Source of the DNA: Taibaiella chishuiensis
Lineage (GTDB): Bacteria; Bacteroidota; Bacteroidia; Chitinophagales; Chitinophagaceae
NCBI RefSeq assembly: GCF_003014535.1
Contig: NZ_PYGD01000001.1
Location: forward strand, 186,001 to 250,000
Length of the DNA: 64,000 nucleotides
Reading direction: 5' to 3'
In this document: positions 16,394-25,527 of the stretch, piece after piece
Layout: the number at the start of each line of letters is the position of its first letter
Position numbering within the stretch: position 1 is the first letter of the stretch
Notes under the pieces: model-generated
Seen by the model: the letters and a program-made list of their open reading frames with translations, nothing else
Database searches by the model: none
What the model was told of the DNA's origin: nothing
Translations under genes and position numbers: made by a program

Positions 16394-17809
16394 ATGTTAC
16401 TATTACTTTTAGTTTTAATCCCGTTTTTATCAGGCATTATCAGCTTTTTCTTCCGCAGCGAATCGGTTAAAGGATGGGCATTGTTCAGCACCTTGGTTAC
16501 CCTGGCCGTAGCGGCTGTGGCTACCGGCGCCGTACAAAACACATCGCTGGCCTATAAGCTCCCCTGGATCGCCTCGCTCGGCGCCAATTTCCACCTCTAT
16601 GGCAATGGCATGAGCATTATGCTGGCCTTGCTTACCGCCATCGTATTCCCGGTGATCTTTATCGCACAGTGGAACAAACCGCTGCCCGAAATGGGACGCT
16701 TTACCGGTTTGATGCTGATGGCCCAGGCCGGCCTTATGGGCGTATTCCTGGCGCATGACCTGTTGTTGTTCTACTTCTTCTGGGAGCTGGCCCTGATCCC
16801 CGTTTACTTCCTGTGCTCTACCTGGGGCGGGGAAAAAAGGATCCCGGTTACCTTCAAATTCTTTGTTTATACCTTCCTCGGTAGCTTAATGATGCTGGCC
16901 GGTGTAATCTACCTGTACCTGCAAACACCGACCCGCAGCTTTGATTATGATATGATCCGCCAGACCGGCGCTGCCCTGGGTGCATTCCCGCAGCAGGTAC
17001 TGTTCTGCGCTTTCTTTATTGCCTTCGCGATCAAAATGCCGATCTTCCCCTTCCATACCTGGCAGCCCGATACCTACGAACAATCGGCCACACCGGTTAC
17101 GATCGTACTAAGCGCCCTGATGGTTAAGATGGGCCTGTTTGCCACGGTAAAATGGCTGGTACCCGTATTGCCCGCCGGTGTAGCCTACTGGTCGGATACG
17201 GTTATGATCCTCTCGCTGATCGGCATTATCTACGCTTCGCTGCTGGCTATGGTACAGAGCGATATCAAACGCCTGATCGCCTATTCTTCTATTGCCCACA
17301 TCGGCCTGATGAGCCTCGGCATCTTTGCCAATACAGAGATCGCCACAAATGGCCTTATGGTACAGATGTTCAACCACGGTATCAATATTACCGGTATGTG
17401 GCTGATCGTTTCGATGATCGAGCAGCGTTATAATACCCGTAACCTGCGGGAATTGGGCGGCATGGCCGGTTCGGCGCCTTCTATGGCGATCGCCCTGGTG
17501 ATCATTGCCTTTGCCAATATCGCCTTACCGCTTACCAATGGCTTTATCGGGGAGTTCATGCTGTTCCACGGCATCTTCCAGAGCGAGAATCCCAACCATA
17601 TCCTGTACATGGTCATTGCCGGCCTGGGTGTGATCCTGGGTGCGGTATATACCCTCAACATGGTTCAGAAAGTAGCTTACGGCGAAGCCAAAACGGTTGC
17701 CGTAATTAAAGATATCAGCAAAAACGAACTGCTCGGACTGGTCATTATCATTGCCCTGATCATTATCCTCGGTGTTTATCCGAAACCCCTGCTGGGACTG
17801 ATCAACTAA
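16394..17809 (+). CDS. nuoM: NADH-quinone oxidoreductase subunit M
   Basis: 471-aa antiporter-like proton-pumping subunit with about 14 helices. Key blocks are FFWELALIPVYFLCSTWGG with the conserved Glu, FPFHTWQPDTYEQSATPV, and YSSIAHIGLMSLGIF. It is the penultimate gene of the nuo operon. The 60-base gap after the MORN/TonB ORF contains no promoter I can identify, so transcription must read through. Confidence 0.96.
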   Translation: MLLLLLVLIPFLSGIISFFFRSESVKGWALFSTLVTLAVAAVATGAVQNTSLAYKLPWIASLGANFHLYGNGMSIMLALLTAIVFPVIFIAQWNKPLPEMGRFTGLMLMAQAGLMGVFLAHDLLLFYFFWELALIPVYFLCSTWGGEKRIPVTFKFFVYTFLGSLMMLAGVIYLYLQTPTRSFDYDMIRQTGAALGAFPQQVLFCAFFIAFAIKMPIFPFHTWQPDTYEQSATPVTIVLSALMVKMGLFATVKWLVPVLPAGVAYWSDTVMILSLIGIIYASLLAMVQSDIKRLIAYSSIAHIGLMSLGIFANTEIATNGLMVQMFNHGINITGMWLIVSMIEQRYNTRNLRELGGMAGSAPSMAIALVIIAFANIALPLTNGFIGEFMLFHGIFQSENPNHILYMVIAGLGVILGAVYTLNMVQKVAYGEAKTVAVIKDISKNELLGLVIIIALIIILGVYPKPLLGLIN

Positions 17810-17865
17810 ATTTTTAAGCGTAACAATAGCTTTCGCATTTTATATTATATTATTCAGATTATTGC

Positions 17866-19248
17866 ATGAAACCACTTATAGCATCCGCATTATTCGGCAT
17901 TATTATGATGTTTGCCGCGTTATCGGTAAAAGAAAAGAAATCCTTTACGATCATGGCAGCCCTGTTCATGGCAGGCCTCACCGCGTTCAATATCGCTGAG
18001 TTAATTGCCCTGATCAACGGAGGTACGCCTGTGCCGTTATTCAACGGCATGATCCGTTACGATTCTTTTTCTGTGTGGTTCAATACCCTGATGTCGGGTG
18101 TAGGCCTGCTCTACATCCTGCTTTGCGGCAGGAATATCGAACGTGTGGGCCAGCATGTGGGCGAATATTATGCCTTGCTGTTCTTCATCTTCTGCGGGGT
18201 CAACCTGCTCTCTTCCTTCAGCAACCTGCTTATCCTGTTCCTGGGTATCGAGATTCTTTCCATCCCGCAATATATCCTTGCAGGCAGCGACAAGCGTAAC
18301 CTTAAAAGCAGCGAGGCCTCCCTCAAGTATTTCCTGATGGGCTCGTTCTCTACCGGTATCCTGCTTATGGGTATCGCCCTGCTGTACGGTGCTATGGGTA
18401 GCTTCGACATCACGAAATTCAACTTCATGCAAAGCGGCGTAAACCCTATGGCACTGGCAGGCATCCTGTTCCTGATCGTTGCCTTCGGCTTCAAGGTTTC
18501 TGCTGCACCCATGCATTTCTGGACACCGGATGTATACGATGGTGCACCTACGCCATTCACCGCACTTATGGCTACTATCGTAAAGGCTGCCGTTTTCGTT
18601 GCGTTCCTGCGCCTCTTTATGGAAGCATTCGGCGGTATTAACGCGCATTGGAGCCTGGTACTGTCTATCGTTACAGCGCTTACTTTATTTATTGGTAATA
18701 TCACCGCGGTATTCCAGCAGAGCGTAAAAAGAATGCTCTCCTACTCTTCGATCGCGCAGGCCGGCTTTATGCTGTTTGCCGTACTGTCGATCAATGCTAC
18801 CGGCATGAAGGGTATCATTATTTATTCCGTTGCCTACAGCGTAGCCACCATCGGCATCTTTGCCGTACTGATGAAGCTGAAAGATTATACCTACGACGGC
18901 TTTAACGGCCTGGCTAAAAAAGAGCCGGTGCTGGCCTTCGCCGCCACCGTGTTCCTGCTTTCGCTTGCCGGCATCCCGCTTACAGCCGGCTTCTTTGCCA
19001 AGTACTATGTACTTACCGCCGTGCTCGAACAAGGCACGGGTTCCCTGTGGCTGGTAATCTTCGCCCTGGTTATGGCGGCAATCAGCGTATTCTACTACTT
19101 CAAGGTGATCATGGCCATGTATTTCAAGAAAGGAGATACCGAGCTGGCAACAGAGATCACGGCTACCGACAAACTCATACTGGGCATTGCCTGCGCCATC
19201 GTGATCGTGATCGGTGTAGCCCCGGATATGCTGCTGGCCTGGCTGTAG
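17866..19248 (+). CDS. nuoN: NADH-quinone oxidoreductase subunit N
   Basis: 460-aa antiporter-like proton-pumping subunit, last nuo gene. Signatures include FLGIEILSIPQYILAGSDK, APMHFWTPDVYDGAPTPFT and LSYSSIAQAGFMLFAVLS. With it the operon contains all fourteen subunits A to N. No obvious terminator follows, and the next ORF begins 82 bases on in the same direction, so some read-through is possible. Confidence 0.96.
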   Translation: MKPLIASALFGIIMMFAALSVKEKKSFTIMAALFMAGLTAFNIAELIALINGGTPVPLFNGMIRYDSFSVWFNTLMSGVGLLYILLCGRNIERVGQHVGEYYALLFFIFCGVNLLSSFSNLLILFLGIEILSIPQYILAGSDKRNLKSSEASLKYFLMGSFSTGILLMGIALLYGAMGSFDITKFNFMQSGVNPMALAGILFLIVAFGFKVSAAPMHFWTPDVYDGAPTPFTALMATIVKAAVFVAFLRLFMEAFGGINAHWSLVLSIVTALTLFIGNITAVFQQSVKRMLSYSSIAQAGFMLFAVLSINATGMKGIIIYSVAYSVATIGIFAVLMKLKDYTYDGFNGLAKKEPVLAFAATVFLLSLAGIPLTAGFFAKYYVLTAVLEQGTGSLWLVIFALVMAAISVFYYFKVIMAMYFKKGDTELATEITATDKLILGIACAIVIVIGVAPDMLLAWL

Positions 19249-19330
19249 TATTTACAGGACGGTATAGCAGTTTTGATTATCTTTACCCGGTTAATAATGC
19301 TATTCCCCTCCCGATAAAGGAATTTATGCT

Positions 19331-21019
19331 GTGAGAAAATTACTGCTGTCTGTATCCTTAAGCCTGACTACCCTTGCTGCTGCCACTGCGCAGACTACCT
19401 ACCTGCCCCTCGGTGCAGCGGAATACCATGTGCTCGACAGGCTGGAAACATTAAGCGGCGAACTGAGCAATGATTTTAACTCGGGGCTGAAACCCATACC
19501 CCGCAAGGGTGCTGTGGCGTTTCTCATCAAACAGAAACGCGAGGGACTTTATCATTCCGGCGGCTTCAGCAATACCGACTTCTACAATATAGACCGGGCA
19601 CTCTCCATAAGCGGCGAGTGGTCGGATACCCCTGAGGGTGATGATGGCGCCCTGCCCTCGCGCCGGCCCATCCTCAAATACTTTTATCAAAAGCAACCCG
19701 ACCTGGTCCATGTCAATACCGGCGACTTCTTCCTCGTAGTCAACCCGGTGCTGTACCTGCAGGGTTTCAAAGAAAGAAACCAGGACGGTATTAAATACAT
19801 CAATACCCGCGGGGCCGAGATCAGGGGCCGTATCTTCAACCATATCGGTTTCTATACCATGCTTGGCGATAACCAGGAGAAGGCGGTAAGTTATGTCTAC
19901 GACTGGGAACGGGCGCATAGCGCATTTCCCGGTAACGATTATTACCTCAATACCTCGGGCCATGGTTACGATATCTTCCTGGCCAGGGGTTATGTGGATA
20001 TCGGCGCATTTAAAGACAGGCTCAATATTACTTTCGGTTACGACAAGCAATTCTCGGGCGACGGCATGCGCAGCCTGCTGATCTCCGACTTCGGCGCACC
20101 GGCCACCTTCCTGCGCCTGCGCACCAAGATCTGGAAACTGACCTACGAAAATCTTTACCTGGAGCTGATGCAGGATTATGCACGCGGTACCGACCGCATC
20201 CTGCCGCATAAATATGCCAGTATGCACCAGGTGAGTATCAATGCCACACGCTGGCTTAATGTCGGCATTTTCGAATCGACCATATATGGACGTGGCGACC
20301 GCTTTGGCGTAGAGTACCTGGTACCCGTCATCTTTTACAATACCGCGGCCCGTGCCCTCGGCGCTAACCAGAAAACCGCGCTGGGTTTCAATTTCAAGGC
20401 TATGGCTTTACAGCGGTTGCAGGTATATGGCCAGGGTTATTTCGACCAGGTCAAATTAGGCGAACTGGGCAAAGGCTCCTGGGCCAACCAGTTTGGCGCA
20501 CAACTGGGCCTCAAATATTTCAACGCCTTCAACCTGCTTAACCTCGATCTTCAGGCAGAAGCCAATGTGGTCCGTCCTTTTACGTATGCGGCCAACGACA
20601 CGATATCCAATTATACCCATTACAACCAACCGCTGGCGCACCCTTATGGCGCGGGCTTTGCCGAATTTATCGGTGTAGCGCGTTACCAGCCGCTCAATAA
20701 GCTGTACCTGACCGCAAAAGCGATCTATTCGATGCGCAGCGTAGACAGCAACGGAACCGTAAACTATGGCAGCGATATCTTTAAACTGACCGATAACCGC
20801 ACCCAGCTCGATAAATACGGGCTTACCCCGGGCGAAAAGGTGAAGGGGCTGTACCTCAATTTCAACGCGGCTTTCGAGCTTCGTCCCAATATTTTCCTGG
20901 AAGCAGGCGCCACTCATTTACGCCGTACCTATGAGTCGGGGGTGGCTTTACCCTCTTCGACCTTTTTCTATGGCGGTCTGCGCTGGAATATCTCCCGCCG
21001 CGAAAATGACTATTACTAA
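19331..21019 (+). CDS. Outer-membrane beta-barrel protein, Wzi/RemB-like
   Basis: 562-aa exported protein beginning at GTG 19331 with a signal peptide (about residues 1-21, ending ATAQ). The rest is a run of amphipathic strands rich in Tyr, Phe and Gly, and the last strand ends SSTFFYGGLRWNISRRENDYY. The arrangement, with HVLDRLETLSGEL near the N-terminus and RGYVDIGAFKDRLNITFGYD in the middle, resembles Wzi-type capsule-assembly proteins and the gliding-motility protein RemB of Flavobacterium. Probable role: surface polysaccharide attachment or an outer-membrane structural protein. Family assignment is by overall impression, not by a defining motif. Confidence 0.65.
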   Translation: MRKLLLSVSLSLTTLAAATAQTTYLPLGAAEYHVLDRLETLSGELSNDFNSGLKPIPRKGAVAFLIKQKREGLYHSGGFSNTDFYNIDRALSISGEWSDTPEGDDGALPSRRPILKYFYQKQPDLVHVNTGDFFLVVNPVLYLQGFKERNQDGIKYINTRGAEIRGRIFNHIGFYTMLGDNQEKAVSYVYDWERAHSAFPGNDYYLNTSGHGYDIFLARGYVDIGAFKDRLNITFGYDKQFSGDGMRSLLISDFGAPATFLRLRTKIWKLTYENLYLELMQDYARGTDRILPHKYASMHQVSINATRWLNVGIFESTIYGRGDRFGVEYLVPVIFYNTAARALGANQKTALGFNFKAMALQRLQVYGQGYFDQVKLGELGKGSWANQFGAQLGLKYFNAFNLLNLDLQAEANVVRPFTYAANDTISNYTHYNQPLAHPYGAGFAEFIGVARYQPLNKLYLTAKAIYSMRSVDSNGTVNYGSDIFKLTDNRTQLDKYGLTPGEKVKGLYLNFNAAFELRPNIFLEAGATHLRRTYESGVALPSSTFFYGGLRWNISRRENDYY

Positions 21020-21038
21020 TCGCTAATCCTTAATTCTT

Positions 21039-21551
21039 ATGCCGGTAATTCTTCCCGTAAAAGGCGTGCAGCCCCAGATACCCGACAATTGCTTTATTGC
21101 TCCCAATGCCACCATCGTAGGCGATGTGGTTATGGGCGACGAATGCAGCGTATGGTTCAATGCCGTGATCAGGGGCGATGTAAACAGCATCCGCATGGGC
21201 AATAAGGTCAATATCCAGGATGGCGCCTGTATACACGCCACCTACCAGAAGACCAAAGTAAACCTGGGCAATAATGTATCGGTAGGCCACAATGCTATTG
21301 TACATGGTTGTACGGTTGCAGACAATGTGCTGATCGGCATGGGCGCTATTGTGATGGATAATGTGGAGATCGGCAGCAATACGATTATCGCAGCAGGCGC
21401 CGTGGTGCTCGAAGGCACACAGGTACCCGCAGGTTGCATCTTTGCCGGCGTACCGGCCAAAAAGGTAAAGGATATCAGTGCAGAACTGATCAAGGGAGAG
21501 ATCGAAAGGATTGCCAATAACTATACCATGTACAGCGGCTGGTTTAAGTAA
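21039..21551 (+). CDS. Gamma carbonic anhydrase family hexapeptide protein
   Basis: 170-aa left-handed beta-helix protein of the gamma-carbonic-anhydrase/PaaY/YrdA group. Hexapeptide repeats run from VGDVVMGDECSVWFNAVIRG to VEIGSNTIIAAGAVV. The three zinc-ligand histidines are present in ACIHATY and GHNAIVHGC, and the RGDVNSI loop is conserved. Homologues catalyse CO2 hydration or are inactive; in some complex I enzymes of eukaryotes gamma-CA proteins are subunits, but here the gene is separated from nuo by the beta-barrel gene, so a link is only suggestive. It follows that gene by 19 bases and is probably co-transcribed with it. Confidence 0.85.
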   Translation: MPVILPVKGVQPQIPDNCFIAPNATIVGDVVMGDECSVWFNAVIRGDVNSIRMGNKVNIQDGACIHATYQKTKVNLGNNVSVGHNAIVHGCTVADNVLIGMGAIVMDNVEIGSNTIIAAGAVVLEGTQVPAGCIFAGVPAKKVKDISAELIKGEIERIANNYTMYSGWFK

Positions 21552-21593
21552 ATACAGCAGCCTTTTACACGTACGGCCTGCAATAGCCGTCCC

Positions 21594-22205
21594 TTAAGAT
21601 TTTGAACGGCCCATGGTATTTTCTCCGATCCAGTTGCGGAGCTGGTTCGCCAGCAAGGCCTTGCCAGGTGCGGTATTGAAACCGGGATCTTTTACCTTCA
21701 GGCGCCGCAACGCGCTCAATTCCCCCAACATGGTATACAAGGCGATCGCAGCCTTCAGCTGGAAACGGTCTTTATAGAAAGACTCCAGTTCGAGCAGCGC
21801 CGGTTGCAACCTGTTGTCCGCTAAAAAAGATAAGGCTTTGGTACAGGTGTCCCCGGGAAGATTATCGAGCAGGCCCCAGTGGCCGGTATGTTCCAAGTAA
21901 GGCGTTGCAATATCCTTGCCGCAATACTCCTGCTGCTTCAACACGAAAGCGTAACAGGTGAGGCGTTCTTCAAAAGGCAGGTCCGAAACAGCATCGTATA
22001 GCCGTCTCCGGAGCTTTAACCCATCTTCATAACCGAGCCCGAAACCGATCCAGAATTCCGCGAAATCGTAAGGCGAATCCTGTGCCGATTTATAAGCATC
22101 GAAAGCTTTCGAACGGGTATAATCCCACAGCTCCTTACCCGACCGCAAAGCTTCCTGCCGCCCATCCAGCTGGCCCCGGCCCATTTCCGTATAACTTATA
22201 CCCAT
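21594..22205 (-). CDS. Helical protein of unknown function
   Basis: 203-aa soluble protein that I do not recognise. It is mainly helical, with Trp/Tyr/Phe-rich stretches (YDFAEFWIGFGLGYEDGLKL near the first third) and a Cys in EYCGKD. There is no signal peptide or membrane helix. It lies 18 bases downstream of the fatty-acid-hydroxylase-like gene on the same strand and is presumably translated from the same message. Confidence 0.6.
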   Translation of the reverse strand: MGISYTEMGRGQLDGRQEALRSGKELWDYTRSKAFDAYKSAQDSPYDFAEFWIGFGLGYEDGLKLRRRLYDAVSDLPFEERLTCYAFVLKQQEYCGKDIATPYLEHTGHWGLLDNLPGDTCTKALSFLADNRLQPALLELESFYKDRFQLKAAIALYTMLGELSALRRLKVKDPGFNTAPGKALLANQLRNWIGENTMGRSKS

Positions 22206-22223
22206 GAATTAAAGTAAGCCTTT

Positions 22224-22835
22224 TTATTTCTTCGGCGGTACCGTGCCGAATACATGGTCCCATAATACGGAACTTACCCCGAAGCCTTTTTCCGGGTATT
22301 TGTAATGATGGAGATGATGATTGCGCCAGAGCGCTTTCAGGAAAGAAGGTGGTGTAAATGCATGAATGGCATAATGCATGGAACCATATAACAGGTAGCC
22401 GAACATAAAGCCGGGAAAGAAGCCCAGCGCATTCCAGCCCATCAGCAGGTACTGCAGGCTGAAGAAAATGGTAGCCAGCACGATACTGGGCAAGGGCGGC
22501 ATAAACAGCCGCTCCCGGTCGCGCGGGTACTCGTGGTGCACGCCGTGCATGGTATAAATGATATTCTTCATCCTCTGGTTTTCCGAGGCAAAATGAAATA
22601 CGAAGCGATGCATGATGTACTCGAAAAAACTCCAGAACAACACCCCCGAAAAGAAGAGCAGGGCTTCCCTGCCGGCCGAAAGGCCATGATACGTATAACC
22701 GTAATACAGCAGGAAGGCAATTACCGGGAAATAGATACTGTAAATGACCGCAGGATGGGTCTTGGTCATCATCTCAATATAGTCACTCTGAAACAACCGC
22801 CCCTGACCCTTGTTTTTTATTTTATCAAAGTCCAT
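22224..22835 (-). CDS. Fatty acid hydroxylase / sterol desaturase family membrane protein
   Basis: 203-aa integral membrane di-iron oxygenase of the fatty-acid-hydroxylase superfamily, closest in pattern to fatty-acid 2-hydroxylases. Histidine clusters that bind the metal centre are HRFVFH, HGVHHEYPRD, HYAIH and HHLHHYKYPEKGFGVSS, spaced between four hydrophobic helices. The C-terminal WDHVFGT is typical. Likely substrate is a fatty acid or the acyl chain of a sphingolipid or sulfonolipid, as these lipids occur in this phylum; the substrate is inferred. It forms a two-gene unit with the 203-aa helical protein downstream. Confidence 0.86.
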   Translation of the reverse strand: MDFDKIKNKGQGRLFQSDYIEMMTKTHPAVIYSIYFPVIAFLLYYGYTYHGLSAGREALLFFSGVLFWSFFEYIMHRFVFHFASENQRMKNIIYTMHGVHHEYPRDRERLFMPPLPSIVLATIFFSLQYLLMGWNALGFFPGFMFGYLLYGSMHYAIHAFTPPSFLKALWRNHHLHHYKYPEKGFGVSSVLWDHVFGTVPPKK

Positions 22836-22979
22836 AGCATATTGAATTTACGCCCACAAAATAAACGTGCAGTAACCAAAAAGGTTGATTACATCTTCAT
22901 TAATTCAGACAATCCTGTCCTCCGTAACCCCTATCGGTGCTGCTCCTTATGATCGTATGATAAAGATAATCGAATATGC

Positions 22980-23843
22980 CTATTTCACATTATAGGTTTT
23001 GATTATTTTATTATATTTATCGAAAACATAACGCACGTGTGCTTTCACGGTCTTGGTTACCTGGTCTTTAATACTGAAGAACTCGTAGTCAGCATACATA
23101 TCATAAGTATTATCTCCTGTCTTCTTAAGGCGTACCCGCTGGTGTTTACCATCGGCCGATTTATCCCATACCGAAGTATACCGTCTGGTCAGTTCTTCCT
23201 GCGAAGGATAGTTGATATCCCAGTACTGCTGCATATCGGGTGAGAAGCAATCCAGTATCGCACCGATGTCCTTCGACTCTTCGGCCTTCAGCAGGTTATG
23301 GATCACGCCTTTGTTCACTTCATCGGTTTCTGTTTCGGCCAGTACCGGCTCTTCGGGTTCGGTTGCCGTTTGTTTTACCGGGGCCGGGGCGGTCTTTGCC
23401 GTATCGGGCTTTTGCGCGGTAGTGGTATTATCCGGCTTTTTATTTGTGGTATAAAAAGCGAATGCACCGGCCAGTGCCAGCAACACGATTATGCCCACAT
23501 AGAGCACGGTTTTATTGCTCCTGGCCTGTGGCGCCGCATAGTCGTAAGCCGGCGGGGGAGGCAAAGGTGTTTGCTGCGGCTGCGGCGCCTGTTGTTGCGC
23601 CTGCTGGGGTTGTTGCAACGTTGCAGATGATAAGGGGGCTACCGCCTGGTAAAACTCCTGCTCATACAACAGTCCTGTAGTGGTATCGATACCCCAGTGC
23701 TGGTAAAGCCCCTGCAGTTGCGAGGCGATCTCGGCATCTGAAAGTATAGCCCAGCGCCGCTGCAGTTCTTCGGTTGCCGGTGCGCTGTATTTTTTGAAAT
23801 GGAGAAAATTAATGTATCCCCTGATATTGGTGCTGTTAATCAT
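22980..23843 (-). CDS. Single-pass membrane protein: shared N-domain plus NTF2-like periplasmic domain
   Basis: 287 aa when started at ATG 23843, where similarity to the upstream gene begins; a longer reading from 23921 adds 26 unconvincing residues. Residues 1-70 form a helical cytoplasmic domain matching that of the gene upstream (pattern N-I, INFLHFKKYSAPA, LSDAEIASQLQGLYQHWGI). A Gln/Pro-rich linker follows, then one membrane helix (VLYVGIIVLLALAGAFAF), a Thr/Pro-rich periplasmic stretch and a C-terminal domain of about 110 aa resembling NTF2/SnoaL folds (VIHNLLKAEESKDIGAILDCF). It is the last gene of the six-gene SEDS-PBP operon, 10 bases after its paralogue. Function unknown; the domain plan suggests a membrane adaptor. 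Confidence 0.75.
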   Translation of the reverse strand: MINSTNIRGYINFLHFKKYSAPATEELQRRWAILSDAEIASQLQGLYQHWGIDTTTGLLYEQEFYQAVAPLSSATLQQPQQAQQQAPQPQQTPLPPPPAYDYAAPQARSNKTVLYVGIIVLLALAGAFAFYTTNKKPDNTTTAQKPDTAKTAPAPVKQTATEPEEPVLAETETDEVNKGVIHNLLKAEESKDIGAILDCFSPDMQQYWDINYPSQEELTRRYTSVWDKSADGKHQRVRLKKTGDNTYDMYADYEFFSIKDQVTKTVKAHVRYVFDKYNKIIKTYNVK

Positions 23844-23853
23844 GATCCGGATT

Positions 23854-25035
23854 TTATTCAAATATTTGTTGCAGCAAAGAAGGTTCTTTATACGCGAAAG
23901 CGACGATCTTGCCGTTATCATCTTTCTTCGCTTCGTAATTGGTGGCAGCCGCCCTGATGCAGTCGTACAGGATAATATTACCGTCCTTGTTCATAAAACG
24001 GTAGTTACCGCTTAAAGGTTCGGTTTGCCCTTCGGCATTGATCACCATAATTTTTTGTGGTGCGGTAAAATTATTGCTTTTGATATCACCCTCGAAACTA
24101 TAGTAGTACCCGTCCGACATGCCGGCAATGATCACGTACTTCACATTCTCCGTCACGGGTTGTTTGATCACCGCAAAAGTGGCGTCCACTGCGCTCCTGG
24201 GTATACCGCCGGCGTGTATGGCGATATACTTGTTTTCCATACCGGCATCCAGGCTCATCGAACCGATGATGATTTTACGGTACAGGGCTTTCAGATCGGC
24301 ATTCTCCGCCTTATTGGTCTTTATCTCTTTAAAGGCGGTCTGGTACAGGTTAAACTCTTTTACGTTATCGACAACGTAATTGGTATTGACATACCCGAAT
24401 TGCCCCTGCCGGTTAAACAGGTAAGCCATGAAATTATTTTCCTGCAGGAGCACCTTACGGCAGGGATAAGTTTTATCGGAGTTATCGATACCGCGGTAAT
24501 AGATCTTATCGTCTATCGCTTTCATCTTCTGGTACGAAGGGATATTACTTTTCACTTCGAACAGGTCGAGCCGCGCTACGATCTCTTTCTCCTCGTTACG
24601 CACCGATACATTGTCGGTAATGGTATAGATATAACTGGCCCCGGCATAACTCATATACCGGAAGCCCGTGTACCCCGCCAGCAGCAATACGATCACCGCA
24701 ACTACCCACAGGCTACGCTTCCAGGCTGCAGGCTTACGGCGTACTGCAGGCAGGGTTTGCTGCGGTTGCGGGCGCGGCGGAGGTGGGGGCGGCATCTTAG
24801 GTGCAGCCTGCGGTTTTGGAGCAAACAGGGTCTCTTTAAAAAATGCGTTGATCTCCTGTTTCTTCTCAGCTTCACCCAATCCCCAGGAGGCAAAAAGGCC
24901 GTCCAGCTGCACATCGATTTCTTCGTTGCTCAGGGCTTTCCAGCCCTCCAGCAGAGCGGCGGGCGGTGCTATGTTCTTCTTCTTTTTATAGAGGAAGGTA
25001 ATAAACTCGGCTATGTTATTTTGCGCTATCGACAT
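23854..25035 (-). CDS. Single-pass membrane protein: shared N-domain plus SH3-like periplasmic region
   Basis: 393 aa. Residues 1-70 form the same cytoplasmic domain as in the next gene downstream (ITFLYKKKKNIAPP, LSNEEIDVQLDGLFASWGL). A Pro-rich linker with a run of consecutive prolines (around residues 80-95) and a membrane helix (SLWVVAVIVLLLAGYTGF, about residues 110-128) follow. The periplasmic part begins with an SH3b-like segment (YTITDNVSVRNEEKEIVARL, then NRQGQFGYVNTNYV), which in other proteins binds peptidoglycan peptides. The remaining 200 residues are not recognised. The start overlaps the end of the 159-aa gene by 20 bases, indicating translational coupling. Function is inferred only from the operon: envelope synthesis or its control. 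Confidence 0.75.
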   Translation of the reverse strand: MSIAQNNIAEFITFLYKKKKNIAPPAALLEGWKALSNEEIDVQLDGLFASWGLGEAEKKQEINAFFKETLFAPKPQAAPKMPPPPPPRPQPQQTLPAVRRKPAAWKRSLWVVAVIVLLLAGYTGFRYMSYAGASYIYTITDNVSVRNEEKEIVARLDLFEVKSNIPSYQKMKAIDDKIYYRGIDNSDKTYPCRKVLLQENNFMAYLFNRQGQFGYVNTNYVVDNVKEFNLYQTAFKEIKTNKAENADLKALYRKIIIGSMSLDAGMENKYIAIHAGGIPRSAVDATFAVIKQPVTENVKYVIIAGMSDGYYYSFEGDIKSNNFTAPQKIMVINAEGQTEPLSGNYRFMNKDGNIILYDCIRAAATNYEAKKDDNGKIVAFAYKEPSLLQQIFE

Positions 25036-25495
25036 GCTTCGTTGGCGTTGTATTGATTTTGCCGGTCAGGCGCAACAGTACGTCGTTCGGTACGGGAACA
25101 CCCTGCTGTTCGTCTATCCGGAATAAGGCCCTTACTACTTCTTCGCCCGGATTATACTTGATATCAAAACCATAATCGTTGAGCTTATACTGCAGCAGGG
25201 CATCGTTATTATTAAAAAAACTGCCGGGTGCGTTCTTATCGATCTTTACAGACAGGTCCAGCACTTTGTCCTCGCGTGGCTGTATGGTAACCCCGGCATA
25301 GTTACTACGCACCAAAGCTACAAAAGTATCCAGCTTCATCACGTTGAAATTATCGGGACCAAAGGCGGGTGCATGTTCGGTTACAGGCGGTGCAGGACTG
25401 TTATCGGTATGGGTAAAGAAGAAATACAGGGCGCTGCCCAGGACCAAAGCCAATAGGGTAAAGGTAAGCTGCCAGCGGTAATTGCTATTTTTCAT
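25016..25495 (-). CDS. Small single-pass periplasmic protein of unknown function
   Basis: 159-aa protein with one N-terminal membrane helix (LTFTLLALVLGSALYFFF, residues 10-27) that acts as a signal anchor, leaving about 130 residues outside the membrane. The soluble part alternates strands and helices (VMKLDTFVALVRSNYAGVTI, then PGEEVVRALFRIDEQQG). No known domain is recognised. It follows the 1832-aa SEDS-PBP gene by 32 bases and overlaps the next gene by 20 bases. The single-pass anchor and position recall small bitopic divisome/elongasome partners such as FtsL or MreD-associated proteins, but there is no sequence evidence for that. Confidence 0.7.
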   Translation of the reverse strand: MKNSNYRWQLTFTLLALVLGSALYFFFTHTDNSPAPPVTEHAPAFGPDNFNVMKLDTFVALVRSNYAGVTIQPREDKVLDLSVKIDKNAPGSFFNNNDALLQYKLNDYGFDIKYNPGEEVVRALFRIDEQQGVPVPNDVLLRLTGKINTTPTKHVDSAK

Positions 25496-25527
25496 CCTCT
25501 GTTTATAAGTTTATACAGGCCGCACCG

